The notes under the pieces: generated by a model
Told to the model about the DNA's origin: nothing
The model's input: the letters and a program-made list of their open reading frames with translations, nothing else
Databases searched by the model: none
Made by a program: the position numbers and the translations under genes
Shown here: piece after piece, positions 1-5,368 of the stretch
Numbering within the stretch: position 1 is the first letter of the stretch
How the letters are laid out: each line of letters starts with the position of its first letter
Origin: Acidobacteriota bacterium
Lineage (GTDB): Bacteria; Acidobacteriota; Blastocatellia; Pyrinomonadales; Pyrinomonadaceae
Reading direction: 5' to 3'
Length of the DNA: 5,487 nt
Assembly: GCA_005790265.1 (NCBI GenBank)
Contig: SXVE01000068.1
Location: forward strand, 1-5,487

Positions 1-619
1 ATGGAAAAATTTGGGCACGGAAAAAAGTGGCGGCACGAAACTCTGGTCGGTTTCAGGGCACGTCAAAAAACCCGGAGTTTATGAGCTTCCGATGGGCTAT
101 CGCGACATGGAAAAGTTCATTATGGAAGACTGCGGCGGAATGATTCGCTCGGATAAAAAATTGAAAGCAGTCATTCCGGGCGGCTCGTCCGTTTACATTA
201 TGAACGCCGATCAAATTGTCGGAAAAAACGTGACGCTTGATTATGAAGGTTTAGTCGAAGGCGGTTCGATGGTTGGTTCGGGCGGTTTTATCGTCATGGA
301 CGAGACGGTTGACGTGATGGAATCTACGAAAAACCTGACCGAATTCTACAAACACGAATCGTGCGGCTGGTGCACGCCGTGCCGCGAAGGAACCGATTGG
401 CTGTTGAAAATTTTCAACCGCATCTCGACCGGCGAAGGTCGCCCGGAAGACGCGCAATTGCTGCTCGATATTTGCGACAACATCGAAGGAAAATCTTTTT
501 GCCCGCTTGGCGACGCGGCAGCGTGGCCGATTCAAAGCGCAGTCAAACGATTTCCCGAAGACTTTAAAAAATGGCTTTTGAATAAAACGAACGGTAACGG
601 AGTTTCCGCCAACGTTTAG
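1..619 (+). CDS. nuoF: NADH-quinone oxidoreductase subunit F, C-terminal part (partial, 5' end outside window)
   Basis: This is the NADH-oxidising, FMN-binding subunit of complex I, in the peripheral arm on the cytoplasmic side. The first whole codon is TGG at 2-4, and about 205 residues are visible before a tandem TAG TAG stop (617-622). The Rossmann-like NADH/FMN half of the usual ~430-residue protein lies upstream. The visible part begins with GTEKSGGTKL and a soluble-ligand-binding β-grasp segment (VSGHVKKPGVYELP). It then has the conserved KAVIPGGSS and GSGGFIVMDE stretches. The N3 [4Fe-4S] domain follows: HESCGWCTPCREG supplies three cysteines (codons at 362, 371 and 380) and FCPLGDAAAW supplies the fourth (codon at 500). 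All four ligands are present and the frame is intact. The thx gene follows 33 bases downstream and nuoG after that, as expected for a nuo operon apart from the thx insertion. Identity is very secure. Confidence 0.97.
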   Translation, partial: WKNLGTEKSGGTKLWSVSGHVKKPGVYELPMGYRDMEKFIMEDCGGMIRSDKKLKAVIPGGSSVYIMNADQIVGKNVTLDYEGLVEGGSMVGSGGFIVMDETVDVMESTKNLTEFYKHESCGWCTPCREGTDWLLKIFNRISTGEGRPEDAQLLLDICDNIEGKSFCPLGDAAAWPIQSAVKRFPEDFKKWLLNKTNGNGVSANV

Positions 620-639
620 TAGTTAATAAAAATAAACAC

Positions 640-646
640 GAGGTGA
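640..646 (+). promoter_or_regulatory. Strong Shine-Dalgarno sequence for thx
   Basis: GAGGTGA lies six bases before the ATG at 653 and is a good match to the anti-SD of 16S rRNA. It fixes the start of the small gene and supports its being translated. It stands out because none of the other five complete starts in the window has a comparable motif, so thx may be translated at a higher rate than the nuo genes around it. Confidence 0.8.
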
Positions 647-652
647 ATTATT

Positions 653-775
653 ATGGGAAGAGGCGATAAAAGAACACGACGAGGAAAGATTTTTGCTGGC
701 AGTTACGGAAAAACGCGTCCGAAAAGCAAAAAGAAAACGGTGAATGCTGAACAAAACAACAAATCGGCAGAATAA
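653..775 (+). CDS. 30S ribosomal protein bTHX (Thx family), 40 aa
   Basis: The frame encodes a 40-residue, very basic protein beginning MGRGDKRTRRGKIFAGSYGK and continuing TRPKSKKK. This closely follows the Thx family pattern as I know it (M-G-K/R-G-D-K-K/R-T/S-K/R-R-G-K-I followed by G-S/T-Y-G-x-x-R-P-R/K). In Thermus, Thx is a small peptide that sits in a pocket of the 30S head and stabilises the packing of 16S rRNA; plastid PSRP4 is related. The core is residues 1-28. Residues 29-40 form a polar tail rich in N, Q and E, of a kind that varies in the family. A strong SD (640-646) and the close fit between nuoF (33-base gap) and nuoG (22-base gap) argue that it is a real gene co-transcribed with nuo. 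A ribosomal protein is not a complex I component, so its place here is probably genomic hitch-hiking or growth-linked co-expression. It is short enough to be missed by routine gene callers. Confidence 0.88.
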   Translation: MGRGDKRTRRGKIFAGSYGKTRPKSKKKTVNAEQNNKSAE

Positions 776-797
776 TTGAATTTTTATTATTTAAAAA

Positions 798-3107
798 ATG
801 GCAGAACTGATTAAAGTTACGATTAACGAACAGGAATTTGAAGTCGAAAAAGGCGCGAAGCTAATCGAAGTTTGTCGCGAAAAAGGCTTCGGAATTCCGT
901 CGTTTTGTTATTACGGCGACCTCGCTTTGCAGGCTTCGTGCCGAATGTGTTTGGTGCGCATCGAAAAAATGCCGAAATTGCAGACTTCGTGTACGATCAC
1001 CTGTACGGACGGAATGATCGTGACGACGCAATCGGAGGAAATCGAAAAAGCGCAGCGCGCGATGAGCGAATTTCTTCTCGCCAATCACCCGCTCGATTGT
1101 CCGGTCTGCGACCGCGGCGGCGAGTGTGAATTGCAGGAAATGGTGATGGATTGGGGCGATTTGGAAGAACGCTTTACGGAACGCAAAAACGCGCAGCCGG
1201 AAAAATTTCTTTCGCCGATTGTCGCCAACGATCCGCAGCGCTGCATCGTCTGCAAACGCTGCACGCGGGTGTGCGACGAATGGATGGGCGAAGAAGCCAT
1301 CGAAGCCGGAAATCGCGGCGTCAATACCGTGATCGGCACTTACGGCGGCTGGCTCGGCTGTTCGCAATGCGGCAACTGCATCGAAGTTTGTCCGACCGGA
1401 ACGCTGCTCGACGGCGTTTATCGTCACGAAACGCGTCCGTGGGAAATGGATCAAACGCGCACGACCGACACGTATTCGTCGGACGGAATGCAACTTTCCA
1501 TCGGTTCACGCGGCGGCGAAGTTCATCGCATTGTGGCGCGCGACCGTTACGTTAACGGTTTGAACGGCGAATTTCTCGATGTTAAAGCGCGGTTCGCGCA
1601 CGGATTTGTCAATTCTAAGGAACGCATCAAAACGCCTTTAATTCGTTATAAAAAAGGCGGAAAATTGATTCCCGCAACGTGGGATGATGCGATTCATTTT
1701 GTCGGCAATAAACTAAAAGAAAGCGGAAATAACGTTGGCGTTGTTGCATCGTCGCGTTTAACGAACGAGTCGGTTTTCACGCTCAAACGTTTTGCCAAAG
1801 AAGCGGTGAATTCTGATAATTACGCGGTTTCCGACGGTTACGATTTAGCTCCGTTTTTCAATAATTTGAGCGCGCCGCTGTGCACGCACAAAGAAATTCG
1901 TCACGCGAAAACGATTCTTTTGATCGGCGGCGAACCGGAAGAAGAGCAGACTTTTACGGCGAAGCAAATTCGCCAAGCGGTGAGAAACGGCGGCGCGAAA
2001 TTTATCGTCGTGCACGACACGCCGATTCGTCTGACGGCGCAGGCTTCGCAGTTTATTCACGTTAATAAAGGCTCGCTCGATGCATTTGCGCTCGCTTTTG
2101 CCGATCAAGCCGACGCCGCGATTTTGCAGAAAATCGGCGCCGGACAGGAAGAATTCGACGAGTTATTAAAAACAATCGGCGAATCGGAAGGCGATTTTAT
2201 TTTAATGTTCGGCGGTGATTTGTCGGCGGAAGCGCAAGCCGCTCTTGCGAATGTTGCAGGCAGTTTCGTCACGGAAAAACGTCGCGTTTTGCTGCATCCG
2301 CTGCCGCTCTATAATAATTCGGTCGGCGCTCACGATATGACGGCGGGCAGAAAATCGCTTGACGAAGTGCTGAAAAATTCCAAAGCGCTGCTGATCGCCG
2401 GAAGTTTGCCCGAAGACAAAACAAATTTGCTGGCGAATAAAGATTTCGTCGTCGTGCAGGAACTTTTTGAAACCGCAACCACCGAATTTGCTGATGTCGT
2501 TTTGCCCGCCGCTTCGTTTGCCGAAGTTGACGGCACGTTTACGAACAACAGCGGATTCGTTCAACGCGTGCGCAAAGCCATCGAGCCGGTGCATCAATCG
2601 AAACCGGATTGGGTCATCGCTTCGATGATCGCGCGCGAACTCGGCGCGGAATTCGGCTATCATTTTTCCGCTCCGATGGTTTTCAAAGCGATTGCCGACG
2701 ACGTTCCGGCTTATGCTGGAATTCGTTATCCGCATCTAAAAGACGAGTCGAAACCGGTGCAGGTGAAACACGAAATCAGCGCCAAAAAAGATTTGTCGAG
2801 CGAACTCGCGGCGCTGCGCCAGCGCGTTGAAAAAATGCCGGACGCCATTAACAGAATTACGGAAACGCCGCGCGTCGGACATAAATTGCACCGCTTGACG
2901 ACGATGACGAGCAAAACCGATCAATTCCATTTGCTCGCCGCCGGAAATCCAAAACCGGAAAATCTGCTCGTCTCGCCGCTCGTCCAATTTAATCTGGACG
3001 GAACTCCCCGGCTGATTGAGATGGCAAGCGCCGCGGCGGGCGGAGTCGGCGTCAGCGACCGGCTCGACGATAAGGAAACCGTCGCCAACAAAGTGGTTCT
3101 CAAATAA
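798..3107 (+). CDS. nuoG: NADH-quinone oxidoreductase subunit G, with an extra ferredoxin-type cluster site
   Basis: This is the largest peripheral-arm subunit of complex I (769 residues). It carries electrons from NuoF towards the quinone site. Residues 1-~80 are a plant-type [2Fe-2S] domain with C37, C48, C51 and C65 (N1b). HPLDCPVCDRGGECELQ supplies H97, C101, C104 and C110 (N5). Residues 145-203 contain C149, C152, C155, C159, C188, C191, C194 and C198. C149/C152/C155/C198 match N4, and C159/C188/C191/C194 form a complete second [4Fe-4S] site like that of HoxU and HydA/HndD-type proteins. The N7 ligand positions of the E. coli and Thermus proteins appear to be occupied by D224, S227, M231 and D261. 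From about residue 270 there is a degenerate molybdopterin-oxidoreductase domain, including EVDGTFTNNSGFVQ at 576-589. The ATG at 798 is chosen because the ferredoxin fold starts directly after it. The leader is A/T-rich with no SD. An intrinsic terminator follows the stop codon. The subunit call is secure; the cluster assignment rests on spacing alone. Confidence 0.97.
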   Translation: MAELIKVTINEQEFEVEKGAKLIEVCREKGFGIPSFCYYGDLALQASCRMCLVRIEKMPKLQTSCTITCTDGMIVTTQSEEIEKAQRAMSEFLLANHPLDCPVCDRGGECELQEMVMDWGDLEERFTERKNAQPEKFLSPIVANDPQRCIVCKRCTRVCDEWMGEEAIEAGNRGVNTVIGTYGGWLGCSQCGNCIEVCPTGTLLDGVYRHETRPWEMDQTRTTDTYSSDGMQLSIGSRGGEVHRIVARDRYVNGLNGEFLDVKARFAHGFVNSKERIKTPLIRYKKGGKLIPATWDDAIHFVGNKLKESGNNVGVVASSRLTNESVFTLKRFAKEAVNSDNYAVSDGYDLAPFFNNLSAPLCTHKEIRHAKTILLIGGEPEEEQTFTAKQIRQAVRNGGAKFIVVHDTPIRLTAQASQFIHVNKGSLDAFALAFADQADAAILQKIGAGQEEFDELLKTIGESEGDFILMFGGDLSAEAQAALANVAGSFVTEKRRVLLHPLPLYNNSVGAHDMTAGRKSLDEVLKNSKALLIAGSLPEDKTNLLANKDFVVVQELFETATTEFADVVLPAASFAEVDGTFTNNSGFVQRVRKAIEPVHQSKPDWVIASMIARELGAEFGYHFSAPMVFKAIADDVPAYAGIRYPHLKDESKPVQVKHEISAKKDLSSELAALRQRVEKMPDAINRITETPRVGHKLHRLTTMTSKTDQFHLLAAGNPKPENLLVSPLVQFNLDGTPRLIEMASAAAGGVGVSDRLDDKETVANKVVLK

Positions 3108-3111
3108 GAAG

Positions 3112-3147
3112 CGCGGACGGACATAAATCCGTCCGCGTTTTGCTTTT
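3112..3147 (+). terminator. Intrinsic (rho-independent) terminator after nuoG
   Basis: CGCGGACGGA (3112-3121) and TCCGTCCGCG (3128-3137) form a perfect 10-bp, G/C-rich stem with a six-base loop (CATAAA). TTTTGCTTTT follows at 3138-3147. The stem begins five bases after the nuoG stop codon, and the upstream GAA can pair further with the T run. This is a textbook terminator. It lies inside the nuo locus, so it should at least reduce read-through from nuoFG into nuoHJK. Confidence 0.88.
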
Positions 3148-3174
3148 GCGCCGCGAATTTCTTAGAATTCTAAG
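3140..3174 (+). promoter_or_regulatory. Possible nuoH promoter with an overlapping palindromic operator
   Basis: CTTAGAATTCTAAG at 3161-3174 is a perfect 14-base palindrome. Within it TAGAAT (3163-3168) matches a σ70 -10 box at five of six positions. TTGCTT (3140-3145) lies 17 bases upstream as a weak -35 (three of six). TAAGTTTG (3171-3178) also fits the Bacteroidota TAnnTTTG pattern, although its best upstream TTTG (3145-3148) is 22 bases away. A promoter just downstream of the nuoG terminator would explain how nuoH is expressed, and the palindrome could be a dimeric regulator's site. The palindrome is seen directly; the promoter reading is a guess from short motifs. Confidence 0.35.
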
Positions 3175-3194
3175 TTTGCAAAATTTATTGATGA

Positions 3195-3236
3195 CGCTCG
3201 TTTGAAGAGCGCATCCGACAGGCGCACAACCTGTTG
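3195..3236 (+). promoter_or_regulatory. Two-hairpin leader immediately before nuoH
   Basis: CGCTC (3195-3199) pairs with GAGCG (3207-3211) around a seven-base loop. CGACAGG (3216-3222) pairs with CCTGTTG (3230-3236), with one G-U pair, around a seven-base loop. The second stem is followed by AATTTTCTTTTTCT and then the nuoH ATG. A hairpin plus a T-rich tract resembles an attenuator or terminator, but it abuts the start codon and no SD is present. It could instead shape translation initiation, or belong to a dispersed repeat. Pairing is direct; function is unknown. Confidence 0.4.
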
Positions 3237-3250
3237 AATTTTCTTTTTCT

Positions 3251-4339
3251 ATGGAACCGATTATACAAACCGCTTTTCCTTTTATCGTTTTCGCCGTCGG
3301 AATTCTGCTCGCGTTTCAGGGCGTTTTGATGATCGTCGCTTACACGGTTTTGGCGGAACGCAAAGTTTTAGGTTGGATTCAAGGTCGCATCGGACCGAAC
3401 CGCGTCGGACCGTGGGGCGTGATGCAGCCGTTCGCCGATCTGCTGAAATTTATTTTTAAGGAAGACCTCGTTCCCGACAAATCAACGAAATTCGTTTATT
3501 TTCTCGCGCCGATTGTCGCTTTGACGTGTGCGCTGCTGCCGATTGTCGTCTATCCGTTCGGTCCGGTGATTACGACGATTGACTGGAGCTTTCTGCCGTT
3601 CGGCGTGGGCAACGGAATTACGCGTTTGCCGATGACAATTGCGCAGATTGATGTCGGCGTTTTGTACGTTTTGGGAATCACGTCGGTCGGCGTTTACGGC
3701 ATCGCGCTCGCTGGTTGGTCGTCAAACAACAAATATTCGCTGATGGGCGGACTTCGTTCGTCGGCGCAGATGATTTCCTACGAACTCGCGATGGGCGCGT
3801 CAGTAATCGGCGTCGTGATGCTTTCGGGTTCGCTCGATTTAAACGGCATTATCAACGCGCAGATCAATTCGCCGTTCAAGTGGTATATCATTCCGCAATT
3901 CATCGGTTTTATAGTCTTTCTCATTGCCGCGTTCGCCGAGACGAACCGCGTGCCGTTCGATTTGCCCGAAGCCGAAACTGAACTCGTCGCCGGTTTTCAC
4001 ACCGAATATTCGGCGCTCAAATTCGCGCTGTTTTTTATGGCGGAATACGTCAATATGTTTACAGTTTCGGTGATGTGCACAGTGCTTTTTTTAGGTGGCT
4101 GGTATATTCCCGGACTCGGACATCTTCTTGAACCCGGTTCGATTCCCTACGCGCTCGTCAGCCACGTCGGATTTATTTTGAAAATTTGCGCGTTTTTATT
4201 TTTGTACATTTGGATTCGCGGAACGCTGCCGCGTTTTCGTTTCGACCAACTAATGAATTTCGGCTGGAAATTTCTTTTGCCGCTCGCATTGGCAAACGTA
4301 ATTTTGACGATTGTAATTGTTTATTTTCTGAACAGATAA
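3251..4339 (+). CDS. nuoH: NADH-quinone oxidoreductase subunit H
   Basis: This 362-residue membrane subunit joins the peripheral and membrane arms of complex I and forms much of the quinone-access tunnel. The signature GWIQGRIGPNRVGPWG is at residues 41-56, followed by QPFADLLKF. The acidic cytoplasmic loop AETNRVPFDLPEAETE (229-244) is the most conserved part of the family and is intact. It is followed by FHTEYSALKFALFFMAEY. WIRGTLPRFRFDQLM (321-335) precedes the last transmembrane helix. About eight hydrophobic helices can be seen, the first near residues 10-33, and the length is normal. The ATG at 3251 gives a short N-terminus leading directly into helix 1; the upstream bases are T-rich with no SD. 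It lies 143 bases after nuoG, beyond a terminator, so it probably opens a second transcription unit. The next gene is nuoJ rather than the usual nuoI. Confidence 0.98.
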   Translation: MEPIIQTAFPFIVFAVGILLAFQGVLMIVAYTVLAERKVLGWIQGRIGPNRVGPWGVMQPFADLLKFIFKEDLVPDKSTKFVYFLAPIVALTCALLPIVVYPFGPVITTIDWSFLPFGVGNGITRLPMTIAQIDVGVLYVLGITSVGVYGIALAGWSSNNKYSLMGGLRSSAQMISYELAMGASVIGVVMLSGSLDLNGIINAQINSPFKWYIIPQFIGFIVFLIAAFAETNRVPFDLPEAETELVAGFHTEYSALKFALFFMAEYVNMFTVSVMCTVLFLGGWYIPGLGHLLEPGSIPYALVSHVGFILKICAFLFLYIWIRGTLPRFRFDQLMNFGWKFLLPLALANVILTIVIVYFLNR

Positions 4340-4348
4340 TTTGATAAA

Positions 4349-4410
4349 GGGACGAGCGACGAGGGACGAGATTTTAGTTCCTTAATTCCTTATCGCTCGT
4401 TCCTCGTCCC
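4349..4410 (+). repeat. Inverted heptanucleotide repeat in the nuoH-nuoJ spacer
   Basis: Three tandem seven-base units (GGGACGA, GCGACGA, GGGACGA) occupy 4349-4369. The complementary strand of 4393-4410 reads GGGACGA, GGAACGA and GCGA, so the two blocks are inverted copies of one another. Two hairpin registers are possible: 4349-4363 with 4396-4410 (14 of 15 paired, one G-U), or 4358-4370 with 4396-4408 (13 continuous pairs, one G-U, 25-base loop). Between the arms, TAGTTCC (4375-4381) and TAATTCC (4383-4389) look like diverged units. Heptanucleotide arrays of this kind resemble the short tandemly repeated repetitive (STRR) sequences described in cyanobacteria, but I do not claim it belongs to that family. 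No T tract follows the stem directly, so it is a poor terminator. Confidence 0.75.
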
Positions 4411-4420
4411 CAACTAAAAT
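4371..4420 (+). promoter_or_regulatory. Complementary boxes that could sequester the nuoJ start codon
   Basis: ATTTTAGTT (4371-4379) is exactly complementary to AACTAAAAT (4412-4420), and the latter includes the first two bases of the nuoJ ATG. The left box lies in the loop of the heptad hairpin and the right box lies just outside its stem. The nine pairs would therefore form either a pseudoknot with that hairpin or an alternative structure that replaces it. Either would bury the start codon. The pairs are A/U-rich and chance cannot be excluded. Confidence 0.3.
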
Positions 4421-5003
4421 GGCTACATCAGCTTTATTTTTTCTTTTCGCCGGACTCGCTATCGCGTGCGCGATTTCGATGGTTTATCACCGCAACCCGA
4501 TTTACAGCGCTATTTCGCTGATCGGCGTATTCGTCTCGCTGTCGGTTTTATACGTCACGCTCGCCGCGACGTTTATCGCCGCCGTGCAGATTTTAATTTA
4601 CGCGGGCGCGATTATGGTTTTGGTCGTTTTCGTCATTATGCTGCTCAATATGGACGAAGATAAACCGCTCAACCGTTTGCGGTATTTATACGCGGTCGGC
4701 GGCGGACTCGGACTGATTTTGCTGATTCAAACGTTTTTTATTTTTTACGCCGTGATGCGCGCGCCGAAACAGGCAATCAACGAAGACGTCACCGTCGGCA
4801 ACACGCTCAGCATCGGTTCGGCGATGTACACCGAATATCTTTTGCCGGTTGAAATCGTCGGCATTTTGCTTTTAATGGCAGTGATCGGCGGCGTCATTCT
4901 CGTTCGCAAATTAAGTCAGCCGCAAATGGAAATGGTCGTTAACAGCGAATTGGAAACGCGCAATGAACCGGCGGAGAGCGATGATTACCGAGTCGCACTT
5001 TAA
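4419..5003 (+). CDS. nuoJ: NADH-quinone oxidoreductase subunit J
   Basis: This 194-residue membrane-arm subunit of complex I lies between NuoH and NuoK in the assembled complex and is related to MrpG/Mbh small subunits. Recognition rests on RNPIYSAISLI (25-35) and on QILIYAGAIMVLVVFVIMLL (57-76). The latter contains the YAGAIMVL segment that forms the mobile π-bulge helix linked to coupling. EIVGILLLMAVIGGVILVRK (145-164) is the last helix. Five transmembrane helices are visible, followed by a hydrophilic tail (165-194) of ordinary size. The ATG at 4419 is placed two residues before helix 1. No SD precedes it, and the upstream bases belong to a hairpin-forming repeat. nuoK follows after 51 bases. 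The usual neighbour nuoI is absent from the upstream side. Confidence 0.97.
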   Translation: MATSALFFLFAGLAIACAISMVYHRNPIYSAISLIGVFVSLSVLYVTLAATFIAAVQILIYAGAIMVLVVFVIMLLNMDEDKPLNRLRYLYAVGGGLGLILLIQTFFIFYAVMRAPKQAINEDVTVGNTLSIGSAMYTEYLLPVEIVGILLLMAVIGGVILVRKLSQPQMEMVVNSELETRNEPAESDDYRVAL

Positions 5004-5014
5004 GATTAAAACAC

Positions 5015-5035
5015 GAAAATAAAATTTTTATTTTC
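5015..5035 (+). repeat. Perfect A/T inverted repeat in the nuoJ-nuoK spacer
   Basis: GAAAATAAAA (5015-5024) and TTTTATTTTC (5026-5035) are exact reverse complements about a single central T. The symmetry is perfect over 21 bases but is nearly all A/T. It would make a weak RNA stem and is more plausible as a DNA-level site, or as chance in an A/T-rich spacer. It sits 20 bases before nuoK. Confidence 0.4.
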
Positions 5036-5054
5036 TATTGATTACGAAAAAGAA

Positions 5055-5360
5055 ATGGAACCAAGTTTAGCCGCTTATCTGGCGCTTTCAGGAATACTTT
5101 TTACCATCGGCGCGGTCGGCGTGATTTTCAAACGCAACGCTATCGGAATGTTTATGTGCATCGAGCTGATGCTCAACGCCGTAAATTTAACGTTCGTCGC
5201 CTTTTCGCGTTATTACTCGGACGTTACCGGACAGCTTTTCGTTTTTATGGTAATGTCGGTCGCTGCGGCGGAAGCGGCGGTCGGACTCGGAATTATCATT
5301 TCGTTTTTCCGCAATCGCGTTTCGATGGACGTTGACGACGCGAGCATTCTGAAAAACTAA
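5055..5360 (+). CDS. nuoK: NADH-quinone oxidoreductase subunit K
   Basis: This 101-residue subunit has three transmembrane helices and belongs to the proton-translocating membrane arm; it is related to MrpC. Its length matches the family (about 100). E37 in CIELMLNAVNL and E73 in AAAEAAVGLGI correspond to the buried membrane glutamates E36 and E72 of E. coli, which are needed for proton transfer. The flanking sequence GQLFVFMVMSVAAAEAAVGL is also typical. The ATG at 5055 gives the usual short N-terminus; the preceding bases (ACGAAAAAGAA) hold at best a very weak SD. A GNAT gene starts eight bases after the stop codon, where nuoL would be expected. Confidence 0.97.
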   Translation: MEPSLAAYLALSGILFTIGAVGVIFKRNAIGMFMCIELMLNAVNLTFVAFSRYYSDVTGQLFVFMVMSVAAAEAAVGLGIIISFFRNRVSMDVDDASILKN

Positions 5361-5368
5361 TTTTTTAT

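Noticed and set aside
11..13. TTG at position 11 as the start of nuoF
   Set aside because: The NuoF frame is open upstream of it to the window edge, and the protein from here would lack the NADH- and FMN-binding half. The gene starts outside the window.
1..84. An ATG at position 1 that could start a gene
   Set aside because: It lies in frame 1 and stops at 82-84. The real NuoF frame is frame 2 and is open from the left edge, so this ATG is an out-of-frame coincidence.
771..791. AATAAT/ATTATT inverted repeat between thx and nuoG as a terminator
   Set aside because: There are only six A/T pairs with a nine-base loop, overlapping the thx stop codon. It is too weak to terminate and is expected by chance in such A/T-rich sequence.
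861..1493. Long open frame of about 210 codons on the - strand inside nuoG
   Set aside because: Its translation is rich in R, F and H with no recognisable motif, and it lies wholly opposite a conserved iron-sulfur region. It is a codon-bias shadow.
2202..2735. Open frame of about 177 codons on the - strand inside nuoG
   Set aside because: Same pattern: low-complexity basic composition, no family resemblance, no start signal, and fully opposite the nuoG coding sequence.
3191..3205. Tiny upstream frame (M-T-L-V-stop) before nuoH as a leader peptide
   Set aside because: It has only four codons, no SD and no run of regulatory codons, so nothing separates it from chance.
4349..4410. The heptad inverted repeat as a CRISPR fragment or an intrinsic terminator
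   Set aside because: There are no spaced identical repeats of CRISPR length, and no T tract follows the stem (CAACTAAAATG follows instead).
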